This document shows, in pieces, positions 1 through 8,585 of a stretch of 43,167 nucleotides of DNA (positions are counted from its first letter, which is position 1; the number at the start of each line of letters is the position of its first letter). A program made the translations under genes and the position numbers. The stretch comes from Cytophagaceae bacterium (GTDB lineage Bacteria > Bacteroidota > Bacteroidia > Cytophagales > Spirosomataceae). The DNA is taken from positions 1-43,167 of the forward strand of contig JAIYBU010000152.1 in assembly GCA_027488335.1 (NCBI GenBank), given 5' to 3'. The notes under the pieces are model-generated. The model saw nothing but the letters and a program-made list of their open reading frames with translations. It was not told the origin of the DNA and did no database searches.

Positions 1-124
1 CATCGGCAAGCACCCAACGGCGGTCATATTGCAGTCCACGTTCTTCAACAATGGCGTGTTGCAAGCTAATTCCACCCAGTGATTTGATTGGGTAAATTGT
101 GATTTCGGAAACAATAAAAGACAT
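1..124 (-). CDS. MOSC N-terminal domain protein (partial)
   Basis: The reverse strand is open from an ATG at 124-122 to the window edge, giving 41 residues. They begin MSFIVSEITIYPIKSLGG and contain GLQYDRRWVLAD. The pattern 'I..YPIKS..G', then 'GL.yDRrW.l.D', is the start of the MOSC N-terminal beta-barrel domain found in YcbX and mARC-like proteins. Those proteins precede a MOSC domain that binds a molybdenum cofactor or reduces N-hydroxylated compounds. Only the N-terminus lies here, so the MOSC domain itself and any C-terminal ferredoxin domain cannot be seen. It is divergent from the OmpA-family gene; the spacer 125-255 must hold both promoters. Confidence 0.75.
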   Translation of the reverse strand, partial: MSFIVSEITIYPIKSLGGISLQHAIVEERGLQYDRRWVLAD

Positions 125-255
125 ATTTTAAAGCATTTATAAATTACACAACAATTCTTTGAAAAAATCGTTTGATTGATTAGGTTAAACTCATAAATTG
201 AGTCGAAATATTAAACCCTAAGGACACCCTCACCGTCCTTGAATGAATTCAAAAC

Positions 256-2283
256 ATGAAAAGAATACTTCATATTATTGCCTTTTTGGTGCTTACAAAT
301 TCGGTTTTTGGACAAATTCAAACCTATAAACGTGGGCTTTCGAGCTTCGATAAAGGTCAGTATGAGTTGGCTATTAAAGATTTGACGAAGGTAGTAAATA
401 TTGCCGAAAGCGAAAAAGCCAATCTCTATCATAAAATAGCTGAATCTTATCGTCTATCGAATCGTTGGGTAGAAGCCGTGCCGTTTTATCAGAAGGCTTT
501 TGAGGCGAAATTGACCAACCCAGAAGCCCATTTCCACTATGCGTTTGCTCTAAAAGCCGCAGGAAATTATGATTTGGCTTTGAAAGAATTACAACAGTTC
601 ATCGACTCAAAAAGTACTATCAAAGCCTATAACGAAAAGGCCTATCGTGAAGTAAATACGCTCAAAACGATTGATGATATTAAGAAAAAACAAAGTGTTG
701 TAGAGTTTAAAAATCTTTCGCAACTCAATACCAAAGGTTCAGAGTTTGCTCCGATGGTACTGGGCGATGAATTGATTTTTACGGCTTCACGCAAAAATAA
801 AATTTATGCTAATGGCTTGCCGTATGTTGGCCTTTACAAGGTAAAAATCGACAAAACGATTGGTGAAATGGGTAAAGTAGAGAAATTCAGCGATGCCATT
901 TTTGACGAAGAACGCAACGAAGGAACGCCAACTTTTTCGCCCGATGGCAAGACGATGATTTATTCTCGTGGAAATACGGGCAAACGCAAAGACCTTTCAC
1001 CCGATATGGATTTGTATATCTCACGCTACGTTGACGGTAGCGGCTGGACCGAACCACGCTATGTAAGTGCTTCTGATTCAGCCAGTTGGGATGGTAGCCC
1101 TGCGTTTTCACGTGATGGGAAAACAATTTATTTTTCATCAAATCGCCCTGGTGGCTTTGGTGGATTGGATATTTATAGAGTAAACATGGATGCTTCGGGG
1201 CGTTTCGGAAATCCTGTTAATTTAGGTAAAGAAATCAATACCGCTGGCGATGAAATGTTTCCGTACGTATCAGAAGATGGAAAACTCTATTTCGCCTCAG
1301 ATGGCCACCCTGGACTTGGCAAACTCGACCTCTTCTTGGCTGTGCGTGCAGGCGGAAAAATTACAGTCGAAAACATGGGAATGCCGTATAATTCCAACAT
1401 GGATGATTTCGGTTTAGTGATGAGTAAACGTGGTGATGTATTTTTCTCATCGAACCGTGCGGGCGGCTCAGGCGATGACGATATTTATTATTACGAAGCT
1501 CCGAAAAAAACATATTTAGCCGATAACGACGACCCATCGAAAAATCCTTTACTTTCTCCTAAAACTGGCAGTCCAGATAGTACAACAAAGGCACTCGAAA
1601 TCAAAACCGTTAATTATTATTTAGTTGGTACAATTACCACAAAAAATGCGTCAAATGCTTTTGTTCCGCTTGATTCAGCACGAGTTAGAATCGTTGATAC
1701 TGATAATGAAAACGAGGTAGTTACCGAACTTTCAACAGGAAAAGATGGGAAGTTTGGTCCAATCAAATTAAAAGTTGATGGTAATTACTTAGTAATGTCG
1801 AAAAAGGCAAATTTCTTGACCAATCGTGAAGAGTTTTCGATGAATGGTCGTGAGATTCCGCAGTCATTATTGAAGAAACCAGTTACCGATACTACATTCT
1901 ACACTTCGCTTAATTTAGAGCCTGTTTTTGTTGGAAAAACCTTCAGAGTAGATAATATTTATTATGATTTAGATAAATGGGATATTCGCCCTGATGCGGC
2001 TCTTGAACTGGATAAACTGGTGCAAACGTTAACGGATAATCCACAGATTAAGATTGAATTAGGTTCACATACGGACGCTCGTTCGAGCGATATTTATAAC
2101 CTGCGTTTGTCACAAAAACGTGCCGAATCGGCCATAAATTACATTGTATCAAAAGGCATTGCTCGTGAGCGACTTTCGGCAAAAGGATATGGCGAAAGTG
2201 AGTTAATCGTAAAAAATGCCAAAACCGAAGAAGAACACCAAACCAATCGCCGAACAGAATTTAAGGTTTTGGAAATTGAGTAG
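256..2283 (+). CDS. PorE-like TPR / PD40 beta-propeller / OmpA-C envelope protein
   Basis: A 675-residue secreted protein with signal peptide MKRILHIIAFLVLTNSVFG-Q. Domains in order: TPR-like helices (about 20-135), a WD40-like PD40 propeller (about 150-420, with blades such as GTPTFSPDGKTMIYSR and GSPAFSRDGKTIYFSSNRPG), a carboxypeptidase-regulatory-like beta-sandwich (about 455-550), and an OmpA-C peptidoglycan-binding domain (about 565-675, with NIYYDLDKWDIRPDA, GSHTDARSSD and LSAKGYGES). This order matches PorE of the type IX secretion system, which links the secretion machinery to peptidoglycan. Bacteroidota carry several paralogues of this build, so the exact role is inferred. There is no lipobox cysteine. 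A 6-bp hairpin (220-240) lies in the leader, just before the start. Confidence 0.82.
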   Translation: MKRILHIIAFLVLTNSVFGQIQTYKRGLSSFDKGQYELAIKDLTKVVNIAESEKANLYHKIAESYRLSNRWVEAVPFYQKAFEAKLTNPEAHFHYAFALKAAGNYDLALKELQQFIDSKSTIKAYNEKAYREVNTLKTIDDIKKKQSVVEFKNLSQLNTKGSEFAPMVLGDELIFTASRKNKIYANGLPYVGLYKVKIDKTIGEMGKVEKFSDAIFDEERNEGTPTFSPDGKTMIYSRGNTGKRKDLSPDMDLYISRYVDGSGWTEPRYVSASDSASWDGSPAFSRDGKTIYFSSNRPGGFGGLDIYRVNMDASGRFGNPVNLGKEINTAGDEMFPYVSEDGKLYFASDGHPGLGKLDLFLAVRAGGKITVENMGMPYNSNMDDFGLVMSKRGDVFFSSNRAGGSGDDDIYYYEAPKKTYLADNDDPSKNPLLSPKTGSPDSTTKALEIKTVNYYLVGTITTKNASNAFVPLDSARVRIVDTDNENEVVTELSTGKDGKFGPIKLKVDGNYLVMSKKANFLTNREEFSMNGREIPQSLLKKPVTDTTFYTSLNLEPVFVGKTFRVDNIYYDLDKWDIRPDAALELDKLVQTLTDNPQIKIELGSHTDARSSDIYNLRLSQKRAESAINYIVSKGIARERLSAKGYGESELIVKNAKTEEEHQTNRRTEFKVLEIE

Positions 2284-2303
2284 AACAATTTTCAAAATTG
2301 TTC
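2283..2303. repeat. Perfect 10-bp inverted repeat overlapping the stop codon
   Basis: GAACAATTTT (2283-2292) is followed by one base and its exact reverse complement AAAATTGTTC (2294-2303). The left arm includes the last base of the TAG stop. As RNA it would fold with a 3-base loop. There is no U-tract after it, and a better terminator lies 38 bases downstream, so it is more likely an mRNA 3' end stabiliser or chance than a terminator. Confidence 0.4.
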
Positions 2304-2340
2304 CTAAAACCAAATCACCTATTTTAGCGTTTAAATAGAT

Positions 2341-2374
2341 AAGCGTGTCAAGCCCAAGCCTGACACGCTTTTTT
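2341..2374 (+). terminator. Rho-independent terminator after the PorE-like gene
   Basis: Perfect 10-bp stem AAGCGTGTCA / TGACACGCTT with a 10-base loop, followed by TTTT. It lies 23 bases before msrA, so msrA may depend on its own promoter or on read-through. Confidence 0.8.
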
Positions 2375-2397
2375 AATCAAAATCAATCAAAAAAGCT

Positions 2398-3048
2398 ATG
2401 AGAAAAACCTTTATTGCCAGCCTAACGCTGAGCGTTTTTATTTTCATATTATCGTGTAGTACAACCACTAAACCAACCGAAAACGTGGTTGACAAAACAA
2501 TTTACGGCCCAACCGAAAAGGCTTATTTTGCATCGGGTTGTTTTTGGTGCGTAGAGGCAATTTTTGAAAGTTTGAAAGGCGTGAAAGAAGCTATTTCGGG
2601 CTATAGTGGTGGGCATACCAAAAACCCAACGTACGAAGATGTAAACACCGAACTTACAGGCCACGCCGAGTCGGTTGAGGTAATTTACGACCCAAAAATT
2701 ATTTCTTACGAAACCCTCTTGAAAGTCTATTTTGCTTCGCAAGACCCAACACAAGTAAAAGGCCAAGGCCCCGATAAAGGTGATTCATACCGTTCAATTA
2801 TTTTTTATCAGAATGAAACGGAGAAAACTGCTGCCGAAAATTACAAAAAACAACTCGATGCTTCGGGTAAATACAAAAAACCGATTGCGGTAGAAATCGT
2901 ACCTTTTAAAGTTTTCTGGAAGGCTGAGGCGTATCACCAAGATTACGAACGAAATCACCCCGAAAATCCTTACGTTCAGAATATTTCGATTCCACGCATC
3001 GAACGCATGAAAGCTCAGTTTCCTGAGTTGTTGAAGGCAAGACATTGA
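2398..3048 (+). CDS. msrA: Peptide-methionine (S)-S-oxide reductase MsrA, lipoprotein form
   Basis: MsrA reduces methionine-S-sulfoxide in proteins back to methionine. The 216 residues show the family signature: catalytic Cys48 in GCFWCVE (48-53 region), GYSGG, the GHAESVEV stretch, and the QDPTQ and YHQDY segments near the C-terminus. The N-terminus is a lipoprotein signal ending LSC at Cys20, so this copy is predicted to sit on the periplasmic side of a membrane and repair oxidised envelope proteins; this is inferred from the signal. Most MsrA motifs read GCFWG, and here a second cysteine (Cys51) replaces the glycine, which could act as a resolving thiol. No msrB is adjacent. Confidence 0.95.
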   Translation: MRKTFIASLTLSVFIFILSCSTTTKPTENVVDKTIYGPTEKAYFASGCFWCVEAIFESLKGVKEAISGYSGGHTKNPTYEDVNTELTGHAESVEVIYDPKIISYETLLKVYFASQDPTQVKGQGPDKGDSYRSIIFYQNETEKTAAENYKKQLDASGKYKKPIAVEIVPFKVFWKAEAYHQDYERNHPENPYVQNISIPRIERMKAQFPELLKARH

Positions 3049-3171
3049 AAATATTTTCCTTTATAATTAATACTCAATAGGCAGAGAGTTGAAAAGTTCC
3101 ATACGCACAAAGACCTGATAATAAGACAATTAAATACCTAAACTTTCGCAAACCATTTTCATTTAAGTATC

Positions 3172-3206
3172 ATCCCAGTATCCTAATCAGATACTGGGAT
3201 TTTTTA
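3172..3206 (+). terminator. Terminator after msrA
   Basis: Perfect 10-bp stem ATCCCAGTAT / ATACTGGGAT with a 9-base loop, followed by a run of six to seven T. It lies 123 bases beyond the msrA stop. Confidence 0.8.
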
Positions 3207-3280
3207 TACTCGGTAAATATTATTTTTTTAAATATTATACGATTAGATGATAATTATATCCATAAAAGCTTTCAAATTAC

Positions 3281-3312
3281 TTTGAAAATAAAGAAACTTA
3301 CATTTACATTTG
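3281..3312 (+). promoter_or_regulatory. Bacteroidota-type promoter for the first TonB-C gene
   Basis: TTTG (3281-3284) and TACATTTG (3305-3312) are separated by 20 bases. This fits the Bacteroidota primary sigma consensus TTTG-N19-20-TAnnTTTG. A start site near 3318 would give a leader of about 25 bases to the ATG at 3343. Confidence 0.55.
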
Positions 3313-3342
3313 TAAACTTGAAGTGAACCATACCCATAAAGA

Positions 3343-4167
3343 ATGAAAAAAATAACTTTAGTCGCCCTTACAGGCGTTCTGCTGTGCTATAATTATGTCT
3401 ATGGGCAAGCCCAAACAACACAATCGCCTGTCTCTGTCCTTGTGATTGGTGCTGATTCAAAAAAAACTAATGTCAATTCCGACCAAATCATCACTAAGTA
3501 TTATTCAACGAATCGCAAGGAAGTAAAAACCCCTCAAGATGCTGCCTTTTACAGAGAGTTTAAACAAGTAGCCGAAAAGCTATTTCAAGTCTGCGAATAC
3601 CGCATAGACCGCCGCCCTTCGATGGAGCTTTACGTAACCAATACTGCTTATGATGTAAAGAATGGCCCCTATCGTTTGTACGCACCCGATGGTATCTTGA
3701 TTGATAATGAAGGAATGTATAAAAATGATGTTCAAATTGGAAATTGGTATTATTATCACCGAAATGGTAAGATAAGCGGTAAAGAAGTTTATGAAGATGG
3801 CTTATTGGTTGATGCCGAATATTTCAACGAAGATGGTAGTAAATTAACCGATATTACGGCCGCCGTTCGTGAAAAACCAAGTTTTCCAGGTGGTGTGGTT
3901 GAAATGGATAAGTTTGTTCAGAAAGTTCTTGAACTTCCCGAAGAAGTTATCAAAAACAAAATTACTGGCAAAATGGCCATAGGTTTCTTTGTTGAACCCG
4001 ATGGTTCACTGACAAATCCAAAAATCGAACTATCGCTCAACCGTGCCTTAGATGAAGCAGCCTTTAAGGTACTCGACCAAATGCCCAAGTGGATTCCAGC
4101 AAAATCACATAATCGCCTCATCAGAGCAAAATTCACTATGCCGATTACGATTACAATCAGAAAGTAA
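3343..4167 (+). CDS. Secreted TonB-C domain protein with MORN-like repeats (copy 1)
   Basis: 274 residues with a signal peptide ending VYGQ. The middle (about 105-165) has MORN/toxin-antitoxin-like repeats: GPYRLYAPDG, then IGNWYYYHRNGKISGKEVYEDG. The last 90 residues form a TonB C-terminal domain: FPGG, then ITGKMAIGFFVEPDGSLTNPKIE, LDEAAFKVLDQMPKWIPA and a final MPITITIRK strand. TonB-C domains contact outer-membrane receptors. Here the domain follows a cleavable signal with no proline-rich linker and no membrane anchor, so it is probably a periplasmic protein, not an energy transducer. Its own promoter lies just upstream. It is paralogous to the next gene in length, order of parts and C-terminal sequence. 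Confidence 0.82.
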   Translation: MKKITLVALTGVLLCYNYVYGQAQTTQSPVSVLVIGADSKKTNVNSDQIITKYYSTNRKEVKTPQDAAFYREFKQVAEKLFQVCEYRIDRRPSMELYVTNTAYDVKNGPYRLYAPDGILIDNEGMYKNDVQIGNWYYYHRNGKISGKEVYEDGLLVDAEYFNEDGSKLTDITAAVREKPSFPGGVVEMDKFVQKVLELPEEVIKNKITGKMAIGFFVEPDGSLTNPKIELSLNRALDEAAFKVLDQMPKWIPAKSHNRLIRAKFTMPITITIRK

Positions 4168-4372
4168 TTATTTGTGCCTAATAATTCTATACGTAAATAC
4201 AGATTACAGCTATAAAAGTAGCTTAATTCTTTATTTACGCTCTAAAGGAAAAAATCCAAGGGAAACTTTGGTATAGTTTTTGAAAAGTTATTAAACGGAT
4301 ACGTAGTGTATCCCGAAATTCTTTTCATCCAAGAATTTACGTGCTTAAAACAAACCCCAAAACAATAATTAC

Positions 4373-5188
4373 ATGAAAAAGGTCGTCATCTCTGCCATCG
4401 CATTGAGCTTTAGCGTATCCGTTTTTGCTCAGACCTCTACCTCAGAAAGTTCGCCCGTATATGCTCAGGCATCAGAAGTGTCAAGTCCACAAATTGATTT
4501 GACATCAAACGATGTAACGAGAAAATATTTTAATGCCAATCGTGAAGAAATAAAATCATTAGATGGAGCAAAATTCATTCAGATTTCAAAGAAAAATATC
4601 AAAGGCTCGTGGGATATTGCAGAGTTCTTTTCGGATGGTTTCTTGCGAATGGAAGGAACATTTTTGGATGAAAAATTAGAAATTCGCTCAGGTAAATTTA
4701 AGTTTTATCGCCCAAGTGGTGTACTTGATTATGAAGGAGTTTATCAAGAAAATATTCCGACTGGCGAATGGAAATTCTACTTTCCTAACGGACAAATGAG
4801 TAGTTTGGAGGTCTATGAAAACGGAAATAGGGTAAGAGAAGACTACTGGAATGAAGACGGCACAAGTCTAATCAATAAAGCTTCGGGTGAGCGTCTATTG
4901 CCTACATTCAATGGTGGACCACTTTTGATGAGCGAATACCTTAAGAAAAACCTTCAATACCCATCCGAAGCAGCAACCAGCAAAATTGCAGGCAAAGTAG
5001 TAGTGAGTTTCTGGGTAAACGAAGATGGTTCGATTACTAACCCAAAAATTGAAGAATCATTGGGGGCAATTTTCGATAATTCAGTATTAAAAATGGTCAA
5101 CGAAATGCCTAAATGGCTACCAGCCAAACACCATAATCGCCCAGCAAAACAGATGTATATTTTGCCAGTAACTTTTAGTTATAACTGA
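4373..5188 (+). CDS. Secreted TonB-C domain protein with MORN-like repeats (copy 2)
   Basis: 271 residues, same layout as the preceding gene: signal peptide ending VFAQ, MORN-like segments (GKFKFYRPSGVLDYEGVY and GEWKFYFPNGQMSSLEVYENG), then a TonB-C domain (FNGGPLLMSEYLKKNLQYP, GKVVVSFWVNEDGSITNPKIE, VNEMPKWLPA, final ILPVTFSYN). The shared core, the NGxxSxxEVYEdG repeat and the 'PKWxPAKxHNRPxK' ending mark a tandem duplication followed by divergence. This copy keeps the more typical TonB-C 'YP' position, which copy 1 lacks. The 205-base spacer shows no clear terminator, so the two may be cotranscribed. Partner receptors are unknown. Confidence 0.82.
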   Translation: MKKVVISAIALSFSVSVFAQTSTSESSPVYAQASEVSSPQIDLTSNDVTRKYFNANREEIKSLDGAKFIQISKKNIKGSWDIAEFFSDGFLRMEGTFLDEKLEIRSGKFKFYRPSGVLDYEGVYQENIPTGEWKFYFPNGQMSSLEVYENGNRVREDYWNEDGTSLINKASGERLLPTFNGGPLLMSEYLKKNLQYPSEAATSKIAGKVVVSFWVNEDGSITNPKIEESLGAIFDNSVLKMVNEMPKWLPAKHHNRPAKQMYILPVTFSYN

Positions 5189-5213
5189 TAAACGCTATGT
5201 TTTACATATCCTC

Positions 5214-5247
5214 AAGCCGCTATTCTTCTGAGTAGTGGCTTTTTTTA
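5214..5247 (+). terminator. Terminator after the TonB-C pair
   Basis: Stem AAGCCGCTA / TAGTGGCTT (9 bp with one G-T pair) and a 10-base loop, followed by seven T. Confidence 0.78.
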
Positions 5248-5379
5248 TTTTATTTCTTAAAAATCACAAAAACAGATTTATATTTTTAATTGTTTTTTAA
5301 TCTCAAAATTAAATTTGGTAATTATTCAAATAATCCATTATAATATTCAAAGAAATTTATATTTTTTGAGCATAACTTC

Positions 5380-5411
5380 TTGTTTTTTGCACTCTAAATT
5401 TGTTATATTTG
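5380..5411 (+). promoter_or_regulatory. Bacteroidota-type promoter upstream of the acidic protein / dab block
   Basis: TTG (5380-5382) and TATATTTG (5404-5411) are separated by 21 bases, matching TTG-N19-21-TAnnTTTG. The predicted start would be near 5417, about 30 bases before the ATG at 5449. Confidence 0.5.
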
Positions 5412-5448
5412 GTTAGGAAAAAACCTAAGCTCCTATTAAATTTTATTC

Positions 5449-5829
5449 ATGAAATTATTCTTGCCCATACTGTGGTTTGTACTGAATGTATTGAGTTTCA
5501 ATACACTGAGAAGCCCTTATGAGCAAGGCAAGTTGGGTACAGAAGCATCAACAAATTCCTTTTGGTCGGAATCTTCTTCTGATGATTCATCAAGTCCAAA
5601 CTCTCCAATATATTTTCTTCCCGAAGAATTTGAAGAAAACGAAGAAAAAGACGCCGATGGCGAATCTGATATTCAGTTTTTAGAGTATGACTTGGCCGAT
5701 GTCACAAATAGCTATCGTTTTCTACCTCAACTTACTGAGCATTTTGGCGACAGTCACTTGGCCTCAAAATATACTACTTTTGCCAATAATCAGGCAAAAT
5801 TTATTACTTATCAAAATATCCGAATCTGA
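5449..5829 (+). CDS. Small acidic secreted protein of unknown function
   Basis: 126 residues that I do not recognise as any family. The N-terminus (MKLFLPILWFVLNVLSF) is a signal peptide or single membrane segment. The mature part has a Ser-rich stretch (about 37-50, with SESSSDDSSSPNS) and then an acidic one (EEFEENEEKDADGESD, about 59-74). The C-terminus (about 75-126) is less biased, with SYRFLPQLTEHFGDSHLASKY. It has its own good promoter and lies about 210 bases before dabA on the same strand, with no strong terminator between. A role in the DAB module is possible but rests on position only. It is real rather than chance by its signal sequence, promoter and codon use. Confidence 0.6.
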   Translation: MKLFLPILWFVLNVLSFNTLRSPYEQGKLGTEASTNSFWSESSSDDSSSPNSPIYFLPEEFEENEEKDADGESDIQFLEYDLADVTNSYRFLPQLTEHFGDSHLASKYTTFANNQAKFITYQNIRI

Positions 5830-6039
5830 TACTTCTTCTTGCATGAATTAGTTTGTTTTACTTTAGGCTAAGCCTGAAAGTTTGATTACTATTTTTCTCT
5901 AATTCAGCATCACACTATGTCCTTTATCAGACAGATTAAAGATTTTTAATCTCTTTTTAAAATTGATTTTAGGACACCCCATTTTATTTACTACCAGTTC
6001 GATAAGAATCAGGTCTTTCAGACTTATTCAAACCTGTTT

Positions 6040-8583
6040 TTGTTTTATAATTATATTGAAACTTTCATGAAAAAGAAACATTCAAGCGAATCGTCGGTAC
6101 GATTCGATGAACATGAGCTTTTGCATGAACTTAAGCACTTTTTGCCTGCACAAGCTCCGCTCAAAGACTTTGTTCATCATAACACGCTCCATGCTTTCCA
6201 AGACCAGAAGTTCTATGATGCTATTCGTAGGGCATCAAAAATATTTGGTTATAAAGTTTCGCTCTCGCTTGAAGAGTATCGAACACTTTTTTCAAAAAAC
6301 CAAATCAATGCTGACGTTTTAGAACACGCAATAGCTAAAAGGAAAGGTTCGGCAAACGTAGAAGAGTGGAAAGCCAAAGCCCTTTATGGTAAATATGATG
6401 AGTCTATTTCGCCAAAAATTGGTCAGCTTCGCTCAAATTGGAAGAAAAAATATTACATCGACCTTGATTTATTGGTGCATCCATTATTATTCAGAATTTT
6501 GTGTAGCTATCTCGACCAAGGTATTTCGATTTGGAGTTTTCCTGATTCTAAAAAAGGTTTTTTGGCGTCGATGCGAGAAATCGAACAAAATACATTTTCA
6601 AGTTTTTTCAAGAATGAAAGAGCTAAAAAACTGCTTTTGGAGGGAACTTGTACGATTGAAGATTTGCTGACAATTATTGTTGAAGACGAATCACTTTTCA
6701 ATCGATATATTTTCGACCAACAGTTTGCACATCAGGGTTGGTCGGGTATCGTTTCAGCAGTGGAAGATTTACCTCAGACCCTACTCGACCGCAAGAAAAT
6801 CACGCTCAAAGAACTAATCATTTTTGAACTTTTGCTCGAGATTGATGCTCTTGATACAAAATTTGGCGAAAACTGGGCATCGTTGAAACATCGTTTAGAT
6901 GCAAAACCGACTGAATTATTTGCCGATGTACCAGAAACCGAACTCAGCGAATTGCTCAATATATGGCAGGATGCGTTTGAATGGACGTATTACGACCAAG
7001 TTTTAGCGGGGGTAAAAATAAATGCACCCAAACACGAAGCAATCAAAGAAAAGAGCTTCCAAGCCATGTTTTGCATCGACGACCGAGAATGTTCGATTCG
7101 ACGATATTTAGAAAAATTTGATGAGAGCTGCCAAACTTACGGTACGGCTGGTTTCTTTGGCGTTGAGTTTTTCTACAAACCTGTTCATGCCAATTCATCT
7201 ACGAAACAATGCCCCGCACCAGTTACGCCTAAGTATTTGATTAAGGAGGAAATCGAAAACTCAAAAGCAAAGGCCAACAATGATATTCACTTCGGGAAAC
7301 ATTCGCAATCACTTTTTACGGGTTGGTTTATTGCTCAAACCTTAGGTTTTTGGTCGGCGTTTCGTTTGTTGCTCAATATTTTCCGTCCATCCGAAAACGC
7401 CGCTGCGGTGTCGTCTTTCAAACACATGGATACGGCTTCAAAACTAACAATTGAAAACAAAAGCCTTGATGATGTAGAAGAAGGCTTACAAGTAGGTTTT
7501 ACGGTTGAAGAAATGGCTTTGCGGGTAGGAAACCTTTTGAATAGCATCGGTTTGGTAAAAGATTTTGCTTCAATAGTTTATGTAGTTGGACATGGGGCAA
7601 GTAGCGTAAACAATACGCACTATGCGGGTTATGATTGCGGAGCATGTTCGGGCCGCCCTGGTTCGGTCAATGCTCGTGTTATTAGTTTCATGGCCAATCA
7701 TGCAGGTGTACGTGCAATTTTACGTACACAGGGCATTGATATTCCTGCCAGCACACAGTTTGTGGGAGCATTGCACGATACCACCCGTGACGAAATCGCA
7801 TTCTACGATAAAGATATTTTGACCGATGAAAATAAGCAAAAGCACATCAAAACTGAGGCTTTGTTTGTTAAAGCACTTGATTTTAATGCAAAAGAACGCT
7901 CAAGAAGATTCGAGTCGATTGATACTCATGCCACTCCCGAAGAAATTCATGAGCAAATCAGAGTTAGAGCGGTATCGTTGTTTGAGCCTCGTCCCGAACT
8001 CAATCATGCTACCAATGCACTCTGCATTGTAGGTCGTAGAGAAATGTCAGAAGGCTTATTCCTCGACCGCCGTTCGTTTATGAACTCATTCGATTATCAA
8101 GTTGACCCCGAAGGCAAATTTTTGGTCAATATTCTAAATGCCGTTGCTCCTGTTTGTGGCGGTATCAATCTCGAATATTATTTCTCAAGGGTTGATAACC
8201 ACAAATTGGGTGCTGGTTCAAAATTACCACACAACGTGATGGGGCTTTTTGGAGTAGCCAACGGTATCGACGGTGACCTTCGCCCTGGGCTTCCGAGCCA
8301 AATGATTGAAGTACATGACCCCATCAGATTGATGGTTATTGTAGAGCATTTTACGGATATAGTATTGGCGGCAATTAAAAAATCTGACCAAACTTATGAG
8401 TGGTTCAATAATGAATGGATTCATCTGATAGTTGTAAATCCTGTTACAAAAGAGCTTTCTTATTTTAAAGATGGCGGCTTTACAGTCTATGAACCATTAC
8501 AAAAAACGCTCAAATCTGTACATAATATTGAAGATTTGGTTGAATCGAATCAAGAAAATTTCCCTGTTTATTTAATCAAGTGA
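6040..8583 (+). CDS. dabA: DabA, DUF2309 (UPF0753) inorganic-carbon uptake subunit
   Basis: DabA is the soluble, beta-carbonic-anhydrase-like half of the DAB inorganic-carbon pump. With DabB it is thought to hydrate CO2 to bicarbonate one way, driven by ion flow. The 847 residues contain the zinc/catalytic set: Cys345 and Asp347 in FCIDDRECSIRR, His518 in VVGHGASS, and Cys533 in YDCGACSGRPG. The equivalents in Halothiobacillus neapolitanus DabA are C351, D353, H524 and C539, the same spacing shifted by six. The N-terminal FVHHNTLHAF motif is also typical. A second in-frame ATG at 6067 (MKKKHSSES) could be the true start. The stop is two bases before dabB, so the pair is coupled. Here dabA precedes dabB, unlike the H. 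neapolitanus order. No RuBisCO or carboxysome gene is present in the window. Confidence 0.95.
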   Translation: MFYNYIETFMKKKHSSESSVRFDEHELLHELKHFLPAQAPLKDFVHHNTLHAFQDQKFYDAIRRASKIFGYKVSLSLEEYRTLFSKNQINADVLEHAIAKRKGSANVEEWKAKALYGKYDESISPKIGQLRSNWKKKYYIDLDLLVHPLLFRILCSYLDQGISIWSFPDSKKGFLASMREIEQNTFSSFFKNERAKKLLLEGTCTIEDLLTIIVEDESLFNRYIFDQQFAHQGWSGIVSAVEDLPQTLLDRKKITLKELIIFELLLEIDALDTKFGENWASLKHRLDAKPTELFADVPETELSELLNIWQDAFEWTYYDQVLAGVKINAPKHEAIKEKSFQAMFCIDDRECSIRRYLEKFDESCQTYGTAGFFGVEFFYKPVHANSSTKQCPAPVTPKYLIKEEIENSKAKANNDIHFGKHSQSLFTGWFIAQTLGFWSAFRLLLNIFRPSENAAAVSSFKHMDTASKLTIENKSLDDVEEGLQVGFTVEEMALRVGNLLNSIGLVKDFASIVYVVGHGASSVNNTHYAGYDCGACSGRPGSVNARVISFMANHAGVRAILRTQGIDIPASTQFVGALHDTTRDEIAFYDKDILTDENKQKHIKTEALFVKALDFNAKERSRRFESIDTHATPEEIHEQIRVRAVSLFEPRPELNHATNALCIVGRREMSEGLFLDRRSFMNSFDYQVDPEGKFLVNILNAVAPVCGGINLEYYFSRVDNHKLGAGSKLPHNVMGLFGVANGIDGDLRPGLPSQMIEVHDPIRLMVIVEHFTDIVLAAIKKSDQTYEWFNNEWIHLIVVNPVTKELSYFKDGGFTVYEPLQKTLKSVHNIEDLVESNQENFPVYLIK

Positions 8584-8585
8584 TT

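Noticed and set aside
887..1141. 84-codon minus-strand frame inside the PorE-like gene
   Set aside because: Antisense to the beta-propeller repeats; its Arg/His/Ser-rich sequence is typical of shadow frames.
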